Source of the DNA: Rhodosporidiobolus odoratus
Taxonomy: Eukaryota; Basidiomycota; Microbotryomycetes; Sporidiobolales; Sporidiobolaceae
Length of the DNA stretch: 64,000 nucleotides
Direction of reading: 5' to 3'
Assembly (NCBI GenBank): GCA_034387635.1
Contig: JAOANU010000016.1
Location: 744,001 to 808,000, forward strand
In this document: positions 1 through 9,889 of the stretch, piece after piece
Layout of the letters: each line of letters opens with the position of its first letter
How positions within the stretch are numbered: position 1 is the stretch's first letter
Made by a program: the position numbers and the translations under genes
The notes under the pieces: generated by a model
What the model was told of the DNA's origin: nothing
Database searches by the model: none
Seen by the model: the letters and a program-made list of their open reading frames with translations, nothing else

Positions 1-932
1 AGAAGGAGGTGTATTGGGAGAAGAAGGAGTGGGGAGAAGGGACAGGAAGGCCGCTTGTAGGCGAGGCGGGAAGAAAGGTTTGAGGTTGTGGGGCGGTGAC
101 GACGACCGGACCGGGGAACGTACGGGTAGAGGATGGGTCGGAAGGAAGCGAGGAGGGAGGGAAAGTGTAAGACGACGAGGGAGCGGAATGAGGGCCGGTG
201 ACCAAGCCGGAAGGCGGTTGTGGCGTAGAGTACGAAGGCTCCTCCGGCGATAGAAGGCCGAACCACTCGACGTGCTCGTGAAGGCCAGAGAGATCGACCG
301 CAGCTTCAGCCGACGACGAGGAGGCGGAAGCAGAGGAGGCGATGGAAGGTGAACGTCCGCTTGTAACGGGCGAAGGGGGTTCTGCCTTGATGACTGGAGC
401 TGGAGGGTCGAGAAGCTCCGCGCTGCCTGAAGGAGATGGTTCTTGCGAAGAGATGGAATACGAGGTGGCGGGAAGAAGGTCGGCGACTTTTCCGCCTAGG
501 TCGAGCACGCGGGTGCTCAAGCGGGCGACGAGGCCGTTCAGACGATGGATTTCGCGTTCTTGCTCATCGATAGTGACGTCCTCACTTGTACGACTGCTCA
601 GAACGCAAGTGCCAAGGTCAGCTCATCATTCCGTCGGTCGCGAGGAGGCGAGGACAAGGTTATTAAACTAACCTAGGAGCACTACCATTCCATACGCACT
701 CTATTCCTCGCGTTTGACACCCGCGACAGTTGGCCGTACGCGAGCAGCGTTGCTTCCTCAAGCGACACTGCGCATCCGGGGTAGTCAGCTTGCCAGAAGC
801 GAAGGCGGCGGTGGAAAAGAAAAGATAACTTACCCCTTCGCATGAAAAGTGGCGATGCGTAGAAGCGGCCTTGACGGACGGAGAGGTGCTGACCGTAGGG
901 CGCTTACGAGAGTTACGCTGCTGGGAGGACAT
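1..932 (-). CDS. Zn(II)2Cys6 fungal transcription factor (3' part cut by window edge)
   Basis: A sequence-specific DNA-binding regulator of the fungal Gal4-type class, expected in the nucleus; target unknown. Exon 1 is 834-932 (33 codons), exon 2 is 673-767, and exon 3 runs from 593 off the left edge. Splicing the first intron (GTAAGT...GCGCAG) creates the cluster C-x2-C-x6-C-x5-C-x2-C-x6-C at residues about 31-57, exactly the Zn2Cys6 spacing, with basic residues RLRKQR between the third and fourth positions of the motif. Exon 3 opens with a Glu/Leu heptad-like stretch (EQEREIHRLNGLVARLS), the usual dimerisation helix after the cluster, followed by Ser/Pro-rich sequence that is open to base 1. 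The middle homology and C-terminal activation domain lie outside the window. The start ATG at 932 is the only one upstream of the cluster in frame. Confidence 0.85.
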
Positions 933-2269
933 GGTGATGGCTGGAGAGGAAAGAAGGGGCCAACGAGTTGGGGCCAGTCTTCATTCATCTGTACCCCTGG
1001 ACGGGTCGACGGCACACCTGCGAGGTAAGTCGGCGCAGGTGGGCTGAAACTGCGGAGAACGTAAGCCCGCTGGCCCAAGTCTCCATCAAGGTCAATCAAG
1101 CAGAGGACAGCCTCGTCAGAGCGCCCCTTTGACCTTTTCAGGCTCCTATACTTCCCGCGCCTCGGCGGGCTCAGACCTTTCCCCGCTTCCTGCTGCATCG
1201 GAACGACGGACCGGGTACCGATGTACTTAGCGACCGGCGCATGAATATCGCTTGAACCAGTCCGGGATAGGAGCGAACGAAGGCGAGAGAAGCTCGGAAA
1301 AAGATTCTGCGGGGGACGAACCATGTGCTGAGCTGTCGTGCGTACCGACACCGCGTTTTATGACTACACGAGGAACCGGAGGAGCAGCGGAGCGAGCGGA
1401 GTAAGGCGGCGTGAGGAGCAAGTCGAACTAGGGAATGTCGCATAGCCCAAGCTCGAAGCTGCGACCTCGCCACCCTCGAGCTATCCTGGCCGTCAAGCCG
1501 CGATACGGAGGGAAGACATGAGGTGCAAGCGTGTTATACATTGGAGAGCTGGAGGGTAAAACGACAGGATCAAGGCAAATTGGGAAGGTCAGCTACGACT
1601 GCAGGAAGAAAAGTCGGGCCAGAGCTTACAAACACAGTCCTCCTCCTCGTGCGACAGTCACACGTGATAACTTATTACACCGGAATGGGGCTCGGTACGC
1701 TACCTTACGGCCTCCCGAACGATGAACCGGAAAGCGACCTGCATACCGGACGGCCTAGACGCGAAGAATCGCTGCCCGCCATCCAGCGCGGCCCCAAGCG
1801 AGCCGAGTACCGGAGTCCCTCGTGTCCATCACGACCACGGCCAGGGCGACACGCGGTATGACGAGGTAGACCCGTCGGCAAGGTGAGCAGGTCAGCGCAG
1901 AGTCAGCCGAACCCGCACAGATATACGTAACAGCTGGAAGTAGCTTGGTAAGCGCGATGTAAGGCGGTGGAGCGGCGATGTTTCGGGAGGACGGAGCCGC
2001 TTTTCGACGACTATGTGGAAGAAACCCATTACTGTGGCAGAAGAAGTACGACAGGGGTAGGCAAGGTATCGAGGTATAGAGGTATAGAGGTATAGAGGTG
2101 ACGAATAAGGCGTATGGGAACGGTTATGTACGAGATAAGACAGCCGTGGGATACAAGATTGAGAAACTGGCAAGACTGAAGAAAACGCCCAGGTCAGCCA
2201 GCAAGCCCGAGAGAAGGAGAAAAGACACGCACTGAGTAACCCAAGACCCTCCATTCTTCTCCTCCCCTC
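933..2269. other. Intergenic, 1.3 kb: 5' region of the Zn2Cys6 gene and 3' region of the membrane protein gene
   Basis: No coding region supported. Several 60-170 codon frames occur on both strands, but none has a recognisable domain, splice-consistent extension or convincing ATG context. It contains a short GAGGTATA tandem repeat near 2070-2100. The length is generous for this compact genome and fits a regulated promoter for the leftward transcription factor. Confidence 0.5.
2068..2100. repeat. Short tandem repeat, unit GAGGTATA, about 3-4 copies
   Basis: Direct reading shows consecutive copies of the 8-base unit, located in the intergenic stretch about 170 bases beyond the stop codon of the leftward membrane protein gene. 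No function is inferred. Confidence 0.7.
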
Positions 2270-3201
2270 CTAGCTTTCCTGGACATCGTCCCTATGCCTT
2301 GTAGCGGCCGCTTCTTCCCTTTCCAACCTTTCGGCCAACTCACGGTCCAACCTCTCCTGCTGCTCTGTCACCCTATTCCCGCGTCTCCTGCCCGATACCA
2401 CCGGAGGGGGCAGTATTTCTCCAGACGTCTCATCGTAGTTGGGCGGCCGGTCGATGGCTCGCAGCTGGTCCAAACTCGCTTCGGTAAACCTGACGTTGCC
2501 CAGGTTGAACGTGCCAGCTCTGTCCAAACTGGCAGGACCGTCGGTAAGCCGCATGTCGTCTGTTGAGGCGTGCTTGCTGCCGTCGTTCGAGCCGAGGATC
2601 CCACGACGCTTGTGCATTTGACGGCGCCTCCACCAGAGGAAGGCGACGCAGAGGGCGACGACCACCACTCCGCCGACTACGCCGCCGACGATGGGTCCGA
2701 CCGATGTGGATTGGTGGGAGGAGTTGGTCTTGCTGGAGAGAGAGAGGTATCAGTCAGCGAGAAGGGCGGGAGATGGAAGGGAATAAAGATCACCTGCAGG
2801 TTGCGACGTCGCCGGCCTGAACGACCCTGTACTGGCTGTACGCCTGCTGATTGCTGCCGTCCGACACGACAAAGGTCTGCGAACCAAGATCACGTCGGCT
2901 TGCCTTTGTAAGGAGAGGAAGAAAAGGCGACGTACGATGTTTGCCCCTTCGTTGAAGTCGACCCTCCAACGAGCTACTCCCGGTTTATGCTGAAGGGGCA
3001 GTTGCTCGAGCAGGGTGCCATTTGCGTCACCGGATGCGATGATGGAGAGGGTGTAGGGAGCTTTGCCTTGACCCTGAGGAGGAAGTGGGTTAAATGAGAG
3101 CGAGAGGGAATGAAGGGAAAAGGCAGACGAACGTAGACAAGGTAGGCGTGGTCGCAGCAGGTGAGAGGAGGTGCTATGATGAAGGGAGCGTAGTCTGGCA
3201 T
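2270..3201 (-). CDS. Single-pass (type I) membrane protein with small extracellular domain
   Basis: Four exons close in frame: 3133-3201, 2936-3073, 2794-2876, 2270-2732, giving about 250 residues. The N-terminal part carries the pattern seen in many basidiomycete surface proteins of unknown role: LTCC..., GKAPYTLSI, a WRVDF strand, a VVSDGS strand and a final TC, which reads as one immunoglobulin-like beta fold. A Ser/Thr linker follows, then GPIVGGVVGG leading into one hydrophobic helix (VVVVALCVAFLWW) and a basic stop-transfer RRRQMHKRR. The cytosolic tail of about 120 residues is charged, has a PPNYDE motif (PPxY-like, possible WW or ubiquitin-ligase site) and ends in a Glu/Arg-rich helix. 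No signal peptide is visible at the chosen ATG, so the true start may lie further upstream in an unseen exon. Function unknown; a sensor-like surface protein is a guess. Confidence 0.75.
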
Positions 3202-3502
3202 TGCGGGGGAGTTGATTGACGGGTTGTGAGGAGGTTGACGTTGAATGGAAAGGTGGGGAGGAGAGAGGAGTGGCGATGGGAGTACGACAGTGACGCCGAG
3301 GGTGTACACAGGGTGTAGGTGCTCCCTCTGGTGGTAGCTTGTACAGGTTACACAGTCAAGAGAGAGTTGCAAGTCGCAGTCTAATCCTGGTTCGATCAAC
3401 TCCGGAATATGTATCGGGAATATGTCAACAACAACAGCTTCAACATCGCTATCCTCGTACACTTCTATAGACGATAGGGAGCACACCACCGACTCTGGGA
3501 CC
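3202..3502. promoter_or_regulatory. Divergent intergenic region between membrane protein and alpha/beta hydrolase
   Basis: About 300 bases separate the two proposed start codons. Both strands keep open frames here, so either gene could have an additional 5' exon. No specific element recognised. Confidence 0.35.
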
Positions 3503-6001
3503 ATGGTTAATACCCTCTCTCCATCTCACAAGCTCCCGCTTACCCTTGATCTTACAGCTGTCCGACTCCATCTTCAGTCGCTTGCTGATCAAATCCGGCA
3601 TCCTCGCCCTCGATGCAGTGGCACCCTTGAGCCTACTCTACCTCGTACTCTCACTCGTATGCGCACCTGCACCCGCCGCCATCATCTTGACCACCTCCCT
3701 ACCCGTTCCTGAAGCTGTCGACCTCCTCCTCGCCCTCGATAAACCCCTTCAGCTCATCACTGTATACTGCCTCGCAGAATCCGTTTGGTGGGTTATCTCC
3801 CTCTTGAGCCGCACACTCCTCGACCGTCGATGGTGGGACTTCAGAGGCGACCCAGACGATCCCACCTCGAGCGAGGAAAGGTGGAGGTTATGGAGGTCCA
3901 TGGTCGAGAGTGCCCAGGATCCTTGGGAGTGGTTGCAGGGGTTCTTCCTCGCACCTGGGTACAGGCGAGCTGTGAGGGGAGCTGAAGACCCCGCTCTGAG
4001 GAAGGTTAGGCCAGAGCAGGTTGGCCGAACCAATGTCGAAGAGGTGCGTTGGGCTGCTTCCGTTTCATCTTGCAGCTCGTGCTCATTGGGTTCTCTTCTG
4101 CAGTTCATCGCACACTTCATGTTTAGCGCTCGTCTGCGCGACCTCAAGAAGCAAGGCCCGAAATCGCTCGACCTTGCCGAAATGCACAGCATGATCCTGC
4201 TTCTGGAAGCGCAAATGACCCTGTCCCGCCCTTCTTCCACCCAGCCTTTTCGTTTCCTGCGAGGTCGAAGTCCGCATCGCGTCTTCCAGATTACGCAGGA
4301 GCCGCTTTCGTTCGGACACCATCCTCTCGTCTTCTATGCCGCGATCTTTGGTGCAAGCCAAGCCTGCAACCTTGCCTTGTACCTTGGTGGATTCCGCTAC
4401 TACGGTACTCGCTCACCCGTGCGTCCACCTTCTACTCGAACTGGACTTTTATCGCGGCAAGCTGACCTTCCCAATCGTGCAGTCGCGTTTCCTGCCTCGA
4501 TTCCTTCGCTCTTCCCGCCGCTCGCTGGAGAGCGTCCTCGATCCGGTCGAAGCCGAGAAGATGGGAGATGCTAGGCTGGCTGAGAAAGTCGGATATTGGT
4601 ACAAGCCGGCGAGGCAGGACAGGCTCGAGGAGGATGCGAGACCGGTACGTACTTCTGTTTTTTTTTCGTCTAAATCCCAATCACCGCAATACTAAGTCGC
4701 GTGCACGCAGTTACTCATGTGCCACGGCATCAGCGGGCTCTTCGTCGCTACCCCTTTCTTGCTCGGCTTGAGCTGGTTATCAGGTGCGTCTTCTTGCCCA
4801 GCCTCGCGCCCATCTCTGCAGCAGCTTACCCGCACCATATCCTAGGCCGCGCCATGTTCATCCCCGAACTACCCTACCTCTCCATGCGGCTCTCTCCTCC
4901 GTCGTCCATCCTGACCCGCCTCGAATACGTCGCCGCCGTTCGACGCATGCTGTGGGCGCACGGCTTTGGGCTCACCTCGCTCGATCCGACCGAGGATGAT
5001 GAGAGCTTCGTCGTCGGGGAAGACGATGAGGATTGGAGGAGGGCGAAATGCATCGTCGTTGCCCACAGCTTCGGATCGGGAGCGGCAGGGTGGTTGTTGC
5101 GAGATGCGGTGCGTTACTTTCCCTTCCTTACTTGCCGGGCAGTCAGCTAACTTCCGCCTTCCTATCGATAGCCCGATTTGGTTGCCGGAACCGTCTTGAT
5201 AGACCCCATGTCTTTCCTCCTCTTCTCCGCCGACACGCCTCGCAACTTCTTCCGGACGAAATGCTCTACCGCCGGCGAGATCTTCTTCGTTAGCCTACCT
5301 TCTCCACCTCTCGTTCCGAATTTATACTGATGCCGAGTCTCATCGTATGACCTGCAGCGCTACTTCGCCCTTGAACGAGGCATCAATCACTTCCTCTCCC
5401 GCCACCTCCGCTGGAGCGACAGCGTCCTTTTCGGCCCAAAAGCCGCCGCAGCCCTTCCACCTCACGTCATAGACACGCTCGTACCTCGATGCGCCAAGAC
5501 GGAACTGGATCCGGAAAGCGACGTGCCGTTCTATGCACCGGTGGTGGATCCGGTGGGCGACGGACCTTTGGTGCGTTTTGCAAGCCTCTCTGCGTCCTTT
5601 GTCCTTGAGCCTAGCTTGAGGAGGGTAGCTAGATATGCAGGCTGCTGACGCTATCTTCCTGATGCGCTTCGCAGCCCACCGTCATCTTCCTCGCCGAAAA
5701 AGATTGTATCCTCCCCGTCCCCAAGATCCGGCAATACCTCTTGTCAACCGGGTTTTCCACCTCCCTTCCTCCACCGCCTTATTCCGAGAAGTCTCTCACA
5801 ACAACCACTGGCCCCGGCTCTTTGACATCATCGCCCTCACTTGCGGAAGGAAGTGCAGAAACTGTTCCCTCCCTCCGGATCATGCCAAAGATGGAACATG
5901 GAGCGGTTTTGGGTCGGTGGAAGTGGTGGAGAGAGGTGGCCAAGGCGGTTGAGGCGGTTGCAGTGGCAGCGGAACGATGGGAGAAGGGGGAGGAGGAATA
6001 G
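3503..6001 (+). CDS. Alpha/beta-hydrolase fold protein, membrane-associated
   Basis: Putative serine hydrolase (esterase/lipase type); substrate unknown. The N-terminal half has one or two hydrophobic helices (ALDAVAPLSLLYLVLSLV) and a conserved fungal region rich in Trp and Arg (RRWWDF, WRLWRSMV). The hydrolase core follows: LLCHGISGLFVATPF is the oxyanion strand, AHSFGSGAAGWLL the nucleophile elbow (A-H-S-F-G), VLIDPM a core strand, VIFLAEKD the acid strand and KMEHG the histidine loop. Introns I could place by frame include about 4043-4102, 4421-4480, 4646-4710 and several further ones; the C-terminal exon ends at the TGA/TAG near 6001. The extreme N-terminus is unclear: the long frame entering at 3546 has no ATG, and an intron starting directly after the ATG at 3503 (donor GTTAAT, acceptor TTACAG) would solve it. 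It converges with the kinase gene, leaving about 200 bases between stops. Confidence 0.78.
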
Positions 6002-6207
6002 ACTTGACCTCTTCTGATAGACTTGCTATGTTCTTTGCCTCGAGGCTTAGCCGGGGGTTTCTGTACCGTGTGATGCATTCACATGCCTTTCTCGTTACTA
6101 GCCTAGCGACGAGGAGAAAGAAAGACGACGGCGGCAGGGCGATTTGCGAGATGCAAGGACAACAATACCCCGAGAACACGAATGCACGAACGAGCTCGCT
6201 CGCTCCC

Positions 6208-8373
6208 TCACCTTGCTGTCCCAAACTTTGGAATCCTCAACAAAGCATCACTCCCCCACCCCTGCAACGTATGGATCTGCAAACTCCCCGGAACGTCCTC
6301 CAACCCCGACGTCGAACTGAAATACTCTGCATAAAGCCTCGCGAGGGGAAGTCCGATCCCACTTCTCATCTGAGCGTCGATGAGTTCATTGGCGTGATTC
6401 TTTGTTGCTTGGGCGATCTGTTCAGAGACTGTGCCGGTTAGCTCAGAGACGCGTCGGAGGGCGTTGATACCGGTGATGGCGGGGTCGGGTCTTGAAGTTG
6501 CGTAGGGAGGTAAGGAGGCGGTAAGCTGTTGCGACGACGCAGTTGGTGCGTCCGAGGATGGTGAAAGAGCCGAGGTGACGGGTGAAGGTTCGACAGGGGC
6601 GAATGGTGGTGCAGGAAAACCGAGAGGTGCAGAGAGAGCCGAAGTGCTAGATGGCGAAGATGGCGAAATGGAGGCAAAGTCGTTAACCCCCGCCGCCAAC
6701 GCCGCGTGGTGCTGGTAGTATCGTCGCATATGTGAGAAGGAGAAGATGTCCAGCCGTTGTGCTGAAAGAGGCGCAGCCATTGGGGCTGAGGGGAAGAGAG
6801 GGTTGAAGGTTAGGTCGGCGGGGTCGGGTGGAAGGCCTCCATAAGGTGGGATGCCACCGCCGCGGTCGCTGATGCGGATAGTGAGGTCGCGAGGTCCGTG
6901 GATGAGGGTGACGAGGATGGGATACGAAGGCGCAGCAGCGGTACCATGGGCGGAGACGGTCGAGAAGGCTGCGTTTTTGAGCAGCTCGAAGAGCATGAAT
7001 CTGCAGAAGTCGTGTTAGTGAGGGCAACAACTAGTATCGAGGTGAGACATGACTACGCACTCAAGGTGCTCAGAAATGTAAGCGAAGGTTTGGCCCGTCG
7101 CTCCCGTGATCTCGATTGGTACACTCCCCTCCGGGCCACCAAGCGCCTTGATCAGATCCGCGCACCTCCTCACCACATCCGCCGCATTCAGCTTCGTGTC
7201 TACCACTCCGACTCTGTACTCCTCCCCTGCACTCGCCTTGCCCTTCCCTGTTGCACCTTGCCGTTGCTGCCGTTCTCGAAATTGCGAGGTAAGCGCGATA
7301 TGCTGTTCCGTAATGACGCGACGAGATATCCGCGATCGGAGCATTCGAAGCATGATGCGGTCAAGGGCGACGGCGGAAAGCTGGTATGGAGAGGTTTCGG
7401 ATACGCTGCCAGGGACGGTAAGAAAGGTTAAGCGGTGTCGAGGAGGAAGAGAAGGACGGAAAGACGTACCCGATAGCGAGCTCCGGAATAACGACACGGT
7501 GCTGGTCGAGTGTACCCTGCATGAACTGGCAGAAGCGGTCGTTGTCCTCCAGATTCCGAATTAGAGGAAACTGGCGAATTCTGGCGAGTGAGTAACGTGA
7601 GTTCCGTGTTCTCGATACGAGTTGGCAGAGATCACCGTACCCGTTGAAGGCATCGAGGTACAGCTGCATGACATGCTCAATGCGGGGGTGGGATGCCACG
7701 CCAAAAGGTAGAGATTGCAAATCTCGCAAACGGTGCGAGAGGCGGGTGGGAAGCTCCGTTCGTAGCTGTAGCAGCGAGATGTCAGCGGGGACTACATCAT
7801 GGCAGTAGAAACAAGGAAGCAAGCGCAAGGGAGCTTGCCGGCGAGGTTCTAGATAGAAGGTAAGGCAAAGGGGAAAAACTCGACTGACGAAGTTGCCGCC
7901 CTTGATGAGCTTTTCGCCCTCTTCCTTCTCGCCCTTGTTCCTTCCTGCATTGCCAAAGTTGACGAGGTGCTTGAGCGAGATGGCGGTGGCAGGTTTGGCA
8001 GCGAAAGATTCGATGACCTTGTTGACATAGAAGGCGGGGACGGCACTGCGTCGGCTCACTGCGGGCGAGCATGATCAACTTGAGGTAGACTGGTAAAGAG
8101 CAGCGGGTGCTCGTAACGTACTGCTTGGTGGTAATGAGGCCTGGCGAGATGGGAGTCAAGTCAAGGGTGGGGAAGGTGAAGCTGGGAATCTGCGAGCAGA
8201 CCTCGAGGCGGCACGCTGCTTGACCAGTTGACAGATAGGGCGAATTCGAGGCTGCAAGTGCGGCGAGCGGGTCTCAGAGCTTGAGCGAGAGGCGTAGTCG
8301 TAAGAAAGAGATGAAAATATTAATACACAACTTCAGTCCAGGTAGACTCTCCGTCTTGACCCTTACGAGCCAT
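6208..8373 (-). CDS. Mitochondrial pyruvate dehydrogenase kinase / branched-chain ketoacid dehydrogenase kinase family
   Basis: Phosphorylates and switches off a mitochondrial 2-oxoacid dehydrogenase complex (PDH most likely). The regulatory four-helix domain comes first (ISLKHLVNFG, KELPTRL-like TELPTRLSHRLRDLQSLPFG). The GHKL ATP-binding domain follows, with N-box FMLFELLKNA, G1 box ISDRGGGI and G2 box SGIGLPLARLYAEYF, and near the end GWGSDALLRIP. Between G1 and G2 sits a Ser/Pro/Ala-rich insertion of about 80-100 residues that is not in animal PDKs. At least five introns join these pieces. The first exons are uncertain: a tiny exon ATGGCTC at 8373-8367 with donor GTAAGG would splice in phase to the next frame and place the start only 8 bases from the MED20 start. 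No clear mitochondrial presequence is seen in that model. Two paralogs (PKP1/PKP2 types) exist in yeasts and I cannot assign which. Confidence 0.88.
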
Positions 8374-8381
8374 CTGGCAGG

Positions 8382-9456
8382 ATGGGAGGATCGCCCACCA
8401 CAATCATAGCACGCTGGCTCCCTGCCAACCCTCAAACCGCTCTCAATCTTTTCTGTCGCTCTCTCACTTCCTCCACTTCACGTCCAGCAACTTCCAGAGG
8501 TCGATACGCCATTCAAGTCAGGACACTACGCCTACCCGCATCAGAACAGAATGGTACAGAGGGGAGGAACATGTACATCGTCAGGAACATGACCGAAGAC
8601 GGCGAAAACGTTAGCGTCCTCGTCGAAGATCCCGCCGCGGCCCCCAGGGTGCGAAGACTCGACAAGGGCAAAGGAAAAGCCAAGATGGAGGAAGGCGACG
8701 AGCTCATGGTTCTCGAGGCGTCAGCGAGCGGACATGAGGAGGACGAGTATGCCCATGGACGCTGGACTTTTTCCACTATCGCTCTTCCTCCCGGCACTTC
8801 CTCGTCGTCTACCACCCCGGGCGCATCTGCCATCTTCGACACTTTCATCCAGCGTACACTCTTCACGCCACCCCCACCGGACGCTCCACCAGGACAGTCC
8901 GGCGGCGGGTTCTGGCAACCTCGAGCCGCGTCGGTTTCGATCGAAGGGCACGCATTCTCGGTTGGCGTAGCGACCGGGGTAGCGGGCGACTGGACGGTCA
9001 AGGTCGGTAATGTGCTGGTCAAGGGAGGGACAGCAAGCGGGACCGTGAGAGGCTGTGTCGTTGAGGTGCGCGTGGCTTGCTTTTGCTCCTTCTGCCTTTT
9101 AAGGTCCACTTATGCTCTACCTCCTCTTGAAACAGATGACATATCTCCCCGTCCCCTACCTGCCTTGCTCTTCGACACACGTTAAAGACTTCCTCTTCTC
9201 CCTCTTCCCGCCGGCTGCCATGCAAAACGGCGAAGTTGAAATCCTGCAAGTGGGAGAGGAACTTTTCCAGGATGCGGGGTTGCTTGATCCGCCCGATGCG
9301 GATGAGGGCGAAGAGGAAGGCGAGTGGGAATGGCAGGACAAGCATTCTATCCTCGCGTGAGTCTGTTCCTCACCTGCGCAAAGGCGACCTTCCTAACCTT
9401 GCGTTCGTCGGCGACACAGCTACGTACATCAGTTCAAGAAGGAAGGCTTGATATAA
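8382..9456 (+). CDS. MED20: Mediator complex subunit 20 (Srb2/TRF-proximal type)
   Basis: Head-module subunit of Mediator, which bridges activators and RNA polymerase II; nuclear. The start MGGSPTTIIARWLP resembles the usual MED20 opening (MGVT...W). Later family hallmarks are RWTFSTIALP, a central IFDTFIQRTLF helix, the SIEGHAFSVGVATGVAGDW strand, VKVGNVLVKGG, and the spliced VVE-MTYLPVPYLP that corresponds to the conserved GxxxEVEYLP. Introns: about 9067-9134 (GTGCGC donor) and about 9360-9418 (GTGAGT), after which the last exon encodes YVHQFKKEGLI and stop. Low-complexity acidic/Ser insertions (KGKGKAKMEEGDE, SSSSTT) lengthen it compared with yeast Srb2. It is divergent from the PDK-family gene with nearly abutting start codons. 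Confidence 0.82.
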
Positions 9457-9889
9457 GTAAAAACAATCTGGTCGTCGCGTGCTGTCTCCCAAGCACACGT
9501 CTGGGTGCGCGCTCTCTGGCTGCGAACTACTCGCGCTCCGGCTCATACTGATTGCCGTGCAGCGACCGTGGGCCATCCTTTCTCGCCCTTGCCGGACCGC
9601 CGCCTGTCGGATATACAGGGTGACTGGACGCCCCCCCCCCCCCTGGCTCGAAGACTCGTTTGAGTACACATGGCTTAGGCAGGGAGAGGTGGGAATGCGA
9701 GCAGGACGTCGCGAACAAAAAAGGCGGTTCCAAGTAGACGGTGTAAGGCGGCAGGTCCGCAATCGCACAGGTTTCGAAATGTCGCTACAGCTGTGGCTGG
9801 GAAAGAAAGGGCTCTGGGAACAGTGGTCAACGTTTCGCTTGACCGGTGGACCGGCCCCCACCTCGCTTTGTTTCTTGAACAATGGCTCG
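9457..9889. promoter_or_regulatory. Intergenic between MED20 and MDM10
   Basis: About 430 bases, tandem orientation. It holds a run of about 13 C residues near 9631-9643. No coding evidence. It should contain the MED20 3' end and the MDM10 promoter. Confidence 0.4.

Noticed and set aside
830..1351. 173-residue open frame on the minus strand upstream of the Zn2Cys6 gene
   Set aside because: Overlaps exon 1 in another frame, has no domain, and its only start is a GTG-like codon.
1523..1861. 112-codon frame on the plus strand in the 933-2269 gap
   Set aside because: No homology pattern, no splice partners, and composition is unlike the neighbouring genes.
3380..3400. Sequence GGTTCGATC resembling a tRNA T-loop
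   Set aside because: The flanking 5-base arms do not pair, and no anticodon or acceptor stem is present.
9601..9680. Long C-run near 9631-9643 as a possible assembly artefact or regulatory tract
   Set aside because: It lies in non-coding sequence, with no frame consequence; noted only as a homopolymer.
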